Source: Variovorax paradoxus (GTDB lineage: Bacteria > Pseudomonadota > Gammaproteobacteria > Burkholderiales > Burkholderiaceae_C). Taken from it: a stretch of DNA of 64,000 nt. Location: assembly GCF_030815855.1 (NCBI RefSeq), contig NZ_JAUSXG010000001.1, forward strand, positions 4,836,001 through 4,900,000, given 5' to 3'. A model generated the notes under the pieces. It was given only the letters and a program-made list of their open reading frames with translations, had not been told where the DNA came from and made no database searches. A program made the position numbers and the translations under genes. Positions 25,843 to 33,182 of this stretch are shown here, piece after piece (positions within the stretch are counted from its first letter, which is position 1; each line of letters begins with the position of its first letter).

Positions 25843-26982
25843 ATGCAACGCAGAAGTTTTGTCGCCTCGACGGCGGTCTTTGCCGCGGGCCTGGCCCGTC
25901 TTTCGTCCGCGCAGGCCGCCGAAGCGGGCGTCACGGACACCGAGATCCTGCTCGGCAGCTCGGCCGTCCTGAGCGGGCCGCTCGGCTCGCAGATCAAGGT
26001 CGTGCACAACGGCGCCGCACTGGCTTTCGATTCCGTCAACGAACAGGGCGGCGTGGGCGGGCGCAAGATCAAGCTGGTGGCGCTCGACGACGAGCTGAAG
26101 CCCGAAAAAGCCCTCGAAAACTACGGCAAGCTGCTGAACGACCATCGCGTGTTCGCATTCTTCGGCTGCGTGGGTTCGGGCACCACCTCGGCCGCGGCCA
26201 AGCTGCTGCAGCAAAGCGGCGCGCCCAGCGTGGGCGGCTACGGCGTCGGCGACAGCGCGCGCGAACGCGTGGCGGGTTCGGCCTATTTCGTGCGGGCCAG
26301 CAATTCGCGTGAAGCACAAGCCCTGGTCGAGCACCTGTCGACCATTGGGGTGAACAAGATCGCGATCGCCCACCTGGACAACCCCGGCGGCGCCGAGGCG
26401 GTGAAGCTGATCGAGGCGGCCATGGCCACCCACAAGCAGACGCCGACCGCGATCGTCGCGGTGAAGGGCGACGGCTCGACCTCCGCCGCCGCCGGCAAGG
26501 CGCTTGCCGACAGCCAGCCCCAGGCCGTTCTGATGTACCTGGCCGGCACGGTGACCGGCGAAGTGATCAAGGCCATGTATGCCGCCGGCAGCAAGCCGAT
26601 GTTCTACGGCATGTCGGTCGTCTCGGGCGAAGTCACGGCCAAGGTGGTTCCGCTGCAAGCCGGCGGGCTCGCCATTTCGCAGGTCACGCCCTATCCCTGG
26701 GGCGAGGTGGAGGTCGTGACGCGCGACTATCGCCGGCTGGCCGAACGTGCGCAGGTGCCGGTGGGCTACGGCAGCTTCGAGGGCTACCTGAACGGGCTGG
26801 TGATGATCGAGGCGCTCAAGCGCACCGGCCGCGACCTGACGCGCGCGCGCCTGCATGCCACGCTGCGCGCACTCAAGCTGCGCCTGGCCGGCATGGACAT
26901 CGACTTTTCGACCGGCGCCACCACCGGTTCGCGCTTCATCGAAATGGTGCGCGTCACGCCCGAAGGCCGCTTCGTGCGCTGA
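25843..26982 (+). CDS. Orphan branched-chain-type ABC solute-binding protein
   Basis: A 379-residue periplasmic protein of the Leu/Ile/Val-binding (PBP1) family. The signal peptide MQRRSFVASTAVFAAGLARL ends near AQA; GVTDTEILLGSSAVLSGPLG opens the first lobe, and AFFGCVGSGTTSAAAKLLQQ and PFYG-like YGMSVVSGE sit at the hinge-lobe region. It binds an amino acid, amide or aromatic acid; the ligand cannot be told. There is no permease or ATPase gene nearby, so it must share a transporter or act as a sensor. ATG at 25843 gives the shortest normal signal peptide; an ATG at 25831 and a TTG at 25816 are also in frame. Confidence 0.88.
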   Translation: MQRRSFVASTAVFAAGLARLSSAQAAEAGVTDTEILLGSSAVLSGPLGSQIKVVHNGAALAFDSVNEQGGVGGRKIKLVALDDELKPEKALENYGKLLNDHRVFAFFGCVGSGTTSAAAKLLQQSGAPSVGGYGVGDSARERVAGSAYFVRASNSREAQALVEHLSTIGVNKIAIAHLDNPGGAEAVKLIEAAMATHKQTPTAIVAVKGDGSTSAAAGKALADSQPQAVLMYLAGTVTGEVIKAMYAAGSKPMFYGMSVVSGEVTAKVVPLQAGGLAISQVTPYPWGEVEVVTRDYRRLAERAQVPVGYGSFEGYLNGLVMIEALKRTGRDLTRARLHATLRALKLRLAGMDIDFSTGATTGSRFIEMVRVTPEGRFVR

Positions 26983-27032
26983 ACGGGCGACCGGGTTCAC
27001 CGGGCAGCCGGCGCTCGCGCTTTAATAGCGCC

Positions 27033-27800
27033 ATGTGCCAACTGCTCGGAATGAACTGCAACACGCCCACGGACGTGACCTTCAGCTTTACGGGCTTTGC
27101 CCAGCGCGGCGGCCGCACCGACCACCATGCCGACGGCTGGGGCATCGCTTTCTTCGAGGACCGGGGGCTCCGGCACTTCGTCGATCACATGCCGGCGAGC
27201 GAATCGCCGGTGGCCGAGCTGATCCGGCGCTACCCGATCCAGAGCCGCAACGTCATTGCGCACATCCGCAAGGCGACGCAGGGCGCCATCAACCTGCAGA
27301 ACTGCCACCCCTTCGTGCGCGAGCTGTGGGGCCGCTACTGGGTGTTTGCCCACAACGGCGACCTGAAGGACTTTCGCCCGCGCCTGCATGGCAACTTCCA
27401 CCCGGTAGGCGACACCGACAGCGAGCATGCCTTCTGCTGGTTGATGCAGGAGCTGGCCAAGTCGCATGCGGGCGTGCCGAGCATCGAAGAGCTCACGCTC
27501 ACGCTGCGAGAACTGGCGCCGCAGCTCGCGGGCCACGGCACCTTCAACTTCATGCTCTCGAACGGCCAGGCGCTTTGGGCCCACGCCTCGACGAACCTCT
27601 GGTACGTGGAGCGCCGCCACCCTTTCGTGACCGCGCAGCTGTCGGACGAGGACCTCGAGATCGACTTTGCGCAGCACACCACGCCCAACGACCGCGTGGC
27701 GGTGGTGGTGACCACGCCGCTCACCACCAACGAGACGTGGACACCTTTTGCGCCCGGCGAACTGCATGTGTTCGTGGACGGGCAGCTGGCGCAGCGCTGA
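27033..27800 (+). CDS. Class II glutamine amidotransferase (YafJ-like)
   Basis: A 255-residue Ntn-type glutaminase. The nucleophile Cys2 is exposed after removal of Met1 (MCQLLGMNC), and the glutamine-site residues are in SRNVIAHIRKATQG and WVFAHNGDLKDF. Later parts (GDTDSEHAFCWLMQEL) match YafJ/EgtC-type proteins. The synthase partner is not fused and no ergothioneine genes are nearby, so the acceptor of the ammonia is unknown. TTTAAT 16-21 bases before the ATG resembles a -10 box, implying a very short leader. It is convergent with the NmrA-like gene, 11 bases away. Confidence 0.88.
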   Translation: MCQLLGMNCNTPTDVTFSFTGFAQRGGRTDHHADGWGIAFFEDRGLRHFVDHMPASESPVAELIRRYPIQSRNVIAHIRKATQGAINLQNCHPFVRELWGRYWVFAHNGDLKDFRPRLHGNFHPVGDTDSEHAFCWLMQELAKSHAGVPSIEELTLTLRELAPQLAGHGTFNFMLSNGQALWAHASTNLWYVERRHPFVTAQLSDEDLEIDFAQHTTPNDRVAVVVTTPLTTNETWTPFAPGELHVFVDGQLAQR

Positions 27801-27811
27801 AACCGGGCCGC

Positions 27812-28681
27812 CTACGACGCGGCAATGGTTTCCTTGACGAAGTCGGCGTATGTCCGCAGCGGCCGCCCGAGAATGGCCTGCAGGCGATCGGCCGTGCCCT
27901 CCGCACCGCGCATGCCGAACTTCTGAATCCCGGCCATCATCAGGCGCATGTCGTACGCGAGCCAGGACGGCGCCGAGGTGGCCATCTGCGCTTCGAAGGC
28001 CGCCACGTCGTCTCCGCCGTAAGCCACTTCGCGGCCGAGCGCGGCACTCCAGGTCTTGGCCACCGACTCGCCAGTCAACAGCTCGGGCCCGACCAGCTCC
28101 AGCGTGATGCGCGGCAAAGGCGCGGGCGCGCGATCGCGGCGCAGCAGTTCGAAGGCGGCGGTGCCCGCGATGTCCCGCGCATCGATCATCGCGACGCCCG
28201 CCGAGCCGATCGGCATCGGGTAGACGCCGTAGCCCTGGATCACCTGCTGGACCATGCGCTCGTTCTGCATGAAGTAGGCCGGCCGCAGGATGGTCGCCGG
28301 GATGTCGAGGCTCTCGATCATCCGTTCGACCGTGTGCTTGCCAGTGAAGTGCGGCACGTCGGTGAACTTGTCCGCATGGATGACCGACAGGTAGACCACG
28401 CGCTCGATGCCGGCCTCGCGCGCCAGGTTCAGCGCAACAAGGGCTTGGGTCACTTCGTCGGGCGTGACGGCATTCAGCAGAAACAGCGTGCGTACCGACG
28501 AAAGCGCCGCGCGCATGGAGGGCACGTCGGTCAGGTCGCCGACGACCTCCTTGACGCCGGCCGGAAAGCTCTGCTTTCCAGGTGTGCGAACGAATGCGCT
28601 GACTTGGGCACCGGCCGCGGCCAGGCCTTGGACGACGAGGGAACCGATGGTGCCGGTGGCACCGGTGACGAGAATGCTCAT
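27812..28681 (-). CDS. NmrA-like NAD(P)-binding protein
   Basis: A 289-residue atypical short-chain dehydrogenase fold. The N-terminal MSILVTGATGTIGSLVVQGL gives the GxxGxxG dinucleotide loop, VVGDLTDVPSMRAAL the adenine-side acidic loop, and YLSVIHADKFTDVPHF the region that replaces the YxxxK site; no catalytic Tyr-Lys pair is obvious, so it is probably a redox sensor or a quinone-oxidoreductase-like protein of the QOR2/NmrA group. It is 60 bases downstream of the zinc-type oxidoreductase and may share its transcript. Confidence 0.88.
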   Translation of the reverse strand: MSILVTGATGTIGSLVVQGLAAAGAQVSAFVRTPGKQSFPAGVKEVVGDLTDVPSMRAALSSVRTLFLLNAVTPDEVTQALVALNLAREAGIERVVYLSVIHADKFTDVPHFTGKHTVERMIESLDIPATILRPAYFMQNERMVQQVIQGYGVYPMPIGSAGVAMIDARDIAGTAAFELLRRDRAPAPLPRITLELVGPELLTGESVAKTWSAALGREVAYGGDDVAAFEAQMATSAPSWLAYDMRLMMAGIQKFGMRGAEGTADRLQAILGRPLRTYADFVKETIAAS

Positions 28682-28741
28682 GGAAATCTCCAGGGGGTTG
28701 AGGGAAAACGGGTTGAAAGGGGCAAGGAGTGGCGAGGTCGG

Positions 28742-29677
28742 TCAGCGCGAGAAGTCCGCGACGGCCTTGCCGATGCGGGGGCCGGTGCGATTGCGTTCGA
28801 TGGCCGCGGGGATGTCGTCGAAGCCCATGACTTCGCCGAGCTTCGAGATCAGCGTGCCTTGGGCGATCTCCGCCGCCACCTGCTCCAGCAGGGCGGTGTC
28901 CGGCTTGTTCACGAACCACAGTCCGCGGCGGCCGGGGGGCGTGCGTGCCAGGATGTCGGGCGAGGACGTGCCGACGATTGCGCCGTCCTTCGCCAGCACC
29001 TGCCATGAGCGATCGAGCACGTCGCCGCCGACGTAGTCGAGCACCAGGTCGATGTCGCGCGCCACCGATTCGAAGCGTTCGGTCCGGTAGTCGATGACGT
29101 GGTCCGCACCCAGGCTGCGAACGTATTCGAGCTGCGCGGTCGAGGCCGTGGCGAAGACTTCGGCGCCTGCCTGCTTGGCGTACTGCACGGCATAGCCGCC
29201 CAGCCCGCCCGCTGCGCCGTGGATCAGGATTCGCTGGCCTGCGGCGATGGGACCCGCCTGGTGCAAGCTCTGCCAGCCTGCCACGGCCGCCACAGGCACG
29301 CCGGCCGCGTGCACGTCGTCGAGGCCGTGCGGCGTGCGCACCAGGTTCGCCTCGTCGACTGCCACGAAGTCGGCATAGGCGCCCAGGCCGCCCAGCGGCC
29401 CCATGACGCGATCGCCGACGCGAAAGCGCGAGGCGCCCGGGCCGACCGCCTCGACGACACCCGCGAGTTCGATGCCCAGCACGGCGGGCAGTTGAAGCGG
29501 GAAGGCGTCTCGGACGAAGCCTTCACGAACTTTCCAGTCGATGCCGTTCACGCCGGCAGCCCGAACGCGGACCAGGACCTGGCCCGGTCCAGCTGCGGGC
29601 CTGGCGATTTCGGCGATCTCGGCGGCGGCAACACCGCCATAGGCGCGGATCAGCACTGCGCGTTGCGTGGTGGTCAT
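28742..29677 (-). CDS. NADP-dependent quinone-type oxidoreductase (MDR family, no zinc)
   Basis: A 311-residue medium-chain dehydrogenase/reductase. The N-terminal catalytic domain contains VRVRAAGVNGIDWKVREGF and GIELAGVVEAVGPGASRFRVGDRV, and the nucleotide loop is ILIHGAAGGLGGYAVQYA. The cysteine cluster of zinc alcohol dehydrogenases is absent, so it belongs to the quinone-reductase-like branch. With the NmrA-like gene downstream and a divergent LysR gene upstream, it looks like a small electrophile- or quinone-responsive reductase unit. The start at 29677 avoids a 27-residue extension read from the regulatory region. Confidence 0.9.
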   Translation of the reverse strand: MTTTQRAVLIRAYGGVAAAEIAEIARPAAGPGQVLVRVRAAGVNGIDWKVREGFVRDAFPLQLPAVLGIELAGVVEAVGPGASRFRVGDRVMGPLGGLGAYADFVAVDEANLVRTPHGLDDVHAAGVPVAAVAGWQSLHQAGPIAAGQRILIHGAAGGLGGYAVQYAKQAGAEVFATASTAQLEYVRSLGADHVIDYRTERFESVARDIDLVLDYVGGDVLDRSWQVLAKDGAIVGTSSPDILARTPPGRRGLWFVNKPDTALLEQVAAEIAQGTLISKLGEVMGFDDIPAAIERNRTGPRIGKAVADFSR

Positions 29678-29752
29678 TTCAATTTCCTCATTCGAAGTTG
29701 CGATGAGGAGAAGATAGGTTGTTGCACACACAAAACGAAGACGCGAAAATGA

Positions 29753-29765
29753 AGACACCTTGTCT
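29753..29765. promoter_or_regulatory. Candidate LysR-type binding site before the regulator gene
   Basis: AGACA-CCT-TGTCT is a perfect five-base inverted repeat in the intergenic region between the oxidoreductase and LysR genes, ending 14 bases before the regulator's ATG. Its position fits autoregulation. The element is short, so confidence is modest. Confidence 0.3.
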
Positions 29766-29779
29766 CAAATTTGGAACAC

Positions 29780-30655
29780 ATGGACCTGAACGCATTGACC
29801 GACTTCGCGCTCGTCGCCACCCACGGAGGGCTCGGAAAGGCAAGCCGCGCGAGCGGGAGATCGAAGGCCACCTTGTCGCGGCGCATCGCGGAGCTGGAAG
29901 AGCAGCTCGGCGTGCGGCTCATCGAGCGCAGCGCCCGCGGGCTCAAGCTCACGGAAGCCGGCCAGCTGCTGATGGACCGCACCGAAGGGCCGATGCACGA
30001 GGTGGCTGACGCCATGACATCCGCGCGCGAAGGCTTGTCGGTACCGCGCGGACGCTTGCGCATCGCCTCGCCGGTGCTGTTCTCCCAGCTGGCGATGGGC
30101 CGCATCTCGGCCGAGTTCTGCGCGGCCTACCCCGAGGTCACATGCGAGGTGGTGGCGGACGATCGCCTGGTCGACCTCGTCGAGGAGCAGTTCGATGCCG
30201 CAATCCGGATCAATCCGAGTCCGGACAGCAGCCTCGTGGGCCGGTGCTTCGCCAAGGACCGGCTGGTGGTCGTGGCCGCGCCCTCTGTGCCCATGCCAAC
30301 GCCAGGCAAGATCAGCCCAGTTCCCGGCATCGTTTCAACAAACTTCCAACCCACGAATTGGACGCTCGACGATGGACGCCTGGTTTTGGAGCCGATCCCG
30401 AGGCTGAGACTTTCCTCGTTCCTGATGATCCGCGACGCTGCGGTCGCCGGCGCCGGCGTCGCGCTGATGCCGCAATCCATCGCATGGAACCAGCTGACGC
30501 GCGGAGAACTGGTTCAGTGGGGCCTGGTGTCGGGCGTGGAGCCCGCGCTCTGGGTCCTGCATACATCCAGGCGACTTCCCGCGCCGAAGGTTCGGGCGTT
30601 CGTCGATTTCATGTGCGGGCAATATCCGCAGGGGTCGCTCGTACTGAACGGTTAG
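29780..30655 (+). CDS. LysR-family transcriptional regulator
   Basis: A 291-residue LysR protein. The HTH is at residues ~1-60 (MDLNALTDFALVATHGGLGK then SRASGRSKATLSRRIAELEE), and the effector domain continues to the end. The group resembles AphB/CrgA-like regulators. It is divergent from the oxidoreductase gene with about 100 bases between them and probably controls that gene and the NmrA-like gene. The stop codon lies inside a hairpin, GAACGGT-N6-ACCGTTC at 30646-30665, with no T-run after it. Confidence 0.9.
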   Translation: MDLNALTDFALVATHGGLGKASRASGRSKATLSRRIAELEEQLGVRLIERSARGLKLTEAGQLLMDRTEGPMHEVADAMTSAREGLSVPRGRLRIASPVLFSQLAMGRISAEFCAAYPEVTCEVVADDRLVDLVEEQFDAAIRINPSPDSSLVGRCFAKDRLVVVAAPSVPMPTPGKISPVPGIVSTNFQPTNWTLDDGRLVLEPIPRLRLSSFLMIRDAAVAGAGVALMPQSIAWNQLTRGELVQWGLVSGVEPALWVLHTSRRLPAPKVRAFVDFMCGQYPQGSLVLNG

Positions 30656-30761
30656 TAGACCGTTCGGTCACCAGACCTACCGGCGATGCGGTTCATCAAG
30701 CCCATCGGCGAGCGCTACAGCGCCGCAGCGCTGATCAGACACCAGAGCTTCCACACGGGGC

Positions 30762-31322
30762 TCACTCTCCGTTCACCAGAGACACGCCGTCCACCGGCTC
30801 GCCCATCCATTTCGCAATGTCCGCGCCCAACCCCTGAATCACTGCGTCCATTGCGCTGCATTCGGTGGTCTCCGCAGTGATCTCAGAGTATCGGGTGTGA
30901 ACTTGGCGCAGGCCTTTGAATTGCGCAGCCGGCAGTCCCGGTCGTTCAAGCACCGCATGGGCGACCACGATCGTGGGGCCGCCGGCGCTGGCGGTCACCG
31001 TGTCCATGATTTCGATCTTCAGCAAAGGGGCGGCCTTCCTGCCGGAGTCCCGTACGGGGAGCACAGCTTCATACCGCGCTTTCAACTGATCTTGAAGCGC
31101 CAGACGCAACAGGTCCGGCACGCCGCACGCGTCATCGGATTCAGACATCTGGCGGCCTTGGTAATACCCGTACACGACCGGCGGCAGTATCACCGTGGCG
31201 TAGGCAGCAGGCGCGGGTGGCATTGGCTCAGGCGGCTGGGAATTGCGTGAGCCGCACGCAGCCAGACTTGAGCTCACCGCTATCGCGATGCACGTAGTGC
31301 GCACGAATTGTCTTGCTGTCAT
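30762..31322 (-). CDS. Hypothetical lipoprotein
   Basis: A 186-residue protein with a lipoprotein signal peptide (MTARQFVRTTCIAIAVSSSL) and lipobox LAAC ending at Cys23, then a Pro-rich linker and a globular part starting near YATVILPPVVYGYYQG. The stretch MSESDDACGVPDLLRLALQD has a cysteine that could pair with the one in AETTECSAMDAV. The overall outline resembles small outer-membrane lipoproteins of unknown role; I recognise no family. The start at 31322 gives a proper lipid signal; an upstream extension is read from non-coding DNA. It is divergent from the low-GC cassette. Confidence 0.65.
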   Translation of the reverse strand: MTARQFVRTTCIAIAVSSSLAACGSRNSQPPEPMPPAPAAYATVILPPVVYGYYQGRQMSESDDACGVPDLLRLALQDQLKARYEAVLPVRDSGRKAAPLLKIEIMDTVTASAGGPTIVVAHAVLERPGLPAAQFKGLRQVHTRYSEITAETTECSAMDAVIQGLGADIAKWMGEPVDGVSLVNGE

Positions 31323-31595
31323 TGAACGGGAAAGAGCTGAAAAATTCAACCATTCTCTGGCTTTGACGTGGGCGGCATTGGAGGCGGGGGAAGCCTCTCC
31401 CAGAGCATGTCCGCTCAACGAAGGGGGCTGGGGCACGTCCTCCGGTCGCCTCCTCGCGAAGCTCGGCGTGTTGGAGGTACGGCCGGAATCCTGACGCGTT
31501 TTGTTACGATGCCCGCGCAGGTGGGCGATTTTTGCAGCACCGACTCCCTACCGGGCCAACCGCCCGGCCAAAACAAGACTAAAGGAATATATTAC

Positions 31596-32117
31596 ATGCA
31601 GGCCATCAATTATAAAATGGAATACTCGATTCTCGAGTGCGTTTTCGGGCTTATTGGCCCGGCAATTATCATTGCTGCAATTTTTTATCCGATTGCCGAC
31701 CTGAAAATAGGAACCCTGCATCTTCATCTGCCGACAGGCGTGGCCAATGGCGCGCTCATTTTGATGGGGGCTTATGTCTCGTATCTCACGGTTGCAATGC
31801 TTTTCAAGAAGCGCGCGGCCAATAGCCAGGGAGCGAGCATTGTTCTCGATGAAAAGAGCATGTCCTTCACGACCGTCAAGAAATTTTCCGGCGTATTGAC
31901 CACTGTGAATTATGACGCGATCGACAAAATCACCGTCACGGATATTCCGGAAACCCAAACCTCGAGCGCAGAGAAGACAATAGAAATCAGTTCGCCGTCG
32001 ATGGGAACCAAAAAGCATGAGTTCGATGCCATTCACATGGCGAAAGACTCGGACTTCGATACGCTGGTGAGTGCACTCAAGCTTCGCGCCGTCAACGCCG
32101 CCTTCAAACAAATATAG
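31596..32117 (+). CDS. Two-helix membrane protein, unknown function
   Basis: A 173-residue protein with two membrane helices near the N-terminus (about residues 9-32, LECVFGLIGPAIIIAAIFYP, and about 47-68, GVANGALILMGAYVSYLTVA) followed by a soluble C-terminal domain of about 100 residues that starts at KKRAANSQGASIVLDEKSMS and looks like a small beta-rich, PH-like domain. I recognise no named family. AAAGGA about 11 bases upstream supports the start. G+C is low: 57 of the 120 bases in 31621-31740, compared with about two-thirds elsewhere. It precedes the DUF1266 gene by only 3 bases and is surely co-transcribed. Confidence 0.75.
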   Translation: MQAINYKMEYSILECVFGLIGPAIIIAAIFYPIADLKIGTLHLHLPTGVANGALILMGAYVSYLTVAMLFKKRAANSQGASIVLDEKSMSFTTVKKFSGVLTTVNYDAIDKITVTDIPETQTSSAEKTIEISSPSMGTKKHEFDAIHMAKDSDFDTLVSALKLRAVNAAFKQI

Positions 32118-32120
32118 TCC

Positions 32121-32927
32121 ATGGGATTTTTGAAGAAATTATTCCAGATAGTTTCTGGAAAAAAATACAGGAATTGCCCCAGTGGGCCGGCGCTGGATCC
32201 GGTCGCGCAGCGAGCACTTAAAGCTGGGCTTATCAACTCCGAGCAGATCATGGCGTACTGCGACAGCTACACAACCGGGCTGTCCAATGATGCTCTCGTC
32301 GAGGGGCTCGGCTCGAACTGGTGTATAGGCTCGCCTCAGGAAGCTGCTGAAACTCTGGAGTCACTCGGGCGCTACGGCCACCGCTTTTTTTACGACATTG
32401 TTTTTCGGGTTTACAGCGATGGTGCTTCAGGAGAGGGGCGCCAAGAGGTTCTCGATGCATTGGTAGCCAGCGGCCGATACGGCTCCCCGGAAACGGTGCG
32501 CATGCAGGTGGCCGCACAGGAGCCGAGCGAGGAAAAGGAACTCGTTTTCTCGGCTCTGGAGAGCGCGATGGAGATGCTGGAGAATCTGCGATCCGTGTTT
32601 CGCCTTCTCGAAGACAAAGTCAATGGCTCGTATCTCCCAAAGGATTACAGCGCTGGAATACTGGCCTGGGATCTCGGCCGCCTCGTCACTGTTGCAAGGA
32701 TGTCACTGGACTGCAAATACATTGGGCAGGATGAGTTAAACCGCATTCTTGCGCATGTCGACGGAGAACTGGGCTCGCATTTTTCCTCTTGGCCGCAGTT
32801 TGCAAAGAGCTACATCATCGGGCGGGCCAGTTGGGCAGGTCAGAATATGACGCTAGGTGGAATTATCGGCATCGCCGAAGATCTCATGACTGATGAAAAG
32901 AGCCCCTGGGTGCTGTCTCCCCTGTGA
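32121..32927 (+). CDS. DUF1266 domain protein
   Basis: A 268-residue soluble protein. The C-terminal half has the DUF1266 pattern AWDLGRLVTVARMSLDCKYI and the Trp/Gly/Arg-rich stretch SWPQFAKSYIIGRASWAG. DUF1266 proteins occur in scattered bacterial accessory loci; their biochemical role is unknown. The gene is directly behind the membrane protein gene, and its codon and base use is also less GC-rich than flanking genes, which suggests that the pair arrived together. No toxin or secretion gene is adjacent, so a link to a specific system is not shown. The following 255 bases hold only a Fur-like box. Confidence 0.8.
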   Translation: MGFLKKLFQIVSGKKYRNCPSGPALDPVAQRALKAGLINSEQIMAYCDSYTTGLSNDALVEGLGSNWCIGSPQEAAETLESLGRYGHRFFYDIVFRVYSDGASGEGRQEVLDALVASGRYGSPETVRMQVAAQEPSEEKELVFSALESAMEMLENLRSVFRLLEDKVNGSYLPKDYSAGILAWDLGRLVTVARMSLDCKYIGQDELNRILAHVDGELGSHFSSWPQFAKSYIIGRASWAGQNMTLGGIIGIAEDLMTDEKSPWVLSPL

Positions 32928-33141
32928 GTTATTGGGCAGCCGCGGCGGTCATTACGGATCTTCGTTGCTGCCGGCCGTTGACGTAGGGGGCCCGGGCGCG
33001 CGAATGACCGATTCGCAGCGTTGCCGGCATTCAGGCACTTCTTTACGGCGGTGCGAGACAGGCCTGGGCTGCTGACAACTTTCCTCCGACACTTTTCCAC
33101 AACAGCGCAAGAAAGTACCGAAACCGCGCGGCCTGCTATCG

Positions 33142-33160
33142 AATAATAACGGTTCTCATT
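33142..33160 (+). promoter_or_regulatory. Fur-type iron box upstream of the siderophore receptor
   Basis: AATAATAACGGTTCTCATT resembles the betaproteobacterial Fur palindrome AATGAGAA-NNN-TTCTCATT. The right arm TTCTCATT is exact and the left arm agrees at 6 of 8 positions. It ends 22 bases before the receptor start codon, so iron-loaded Fur would block transcription. Confidence 0.7.
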
Positions 33161-33182
33161 TGTATTTCAGATCGAACCGCCC

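Noticed and set aside
30658..30669. GACCG-TT-CGGTC palindrome after the LysR gene, resembling a TetR operator
   Set aside because: There is no TetR gene or promoter next to it, and the pair of arms is only five bases; chance is likely.
30686..30880. Short open frame after the LysR gene
   Set aside because: It overlaps the end of the lipoprotein gene, has no ribosome site and no recognisable domain.
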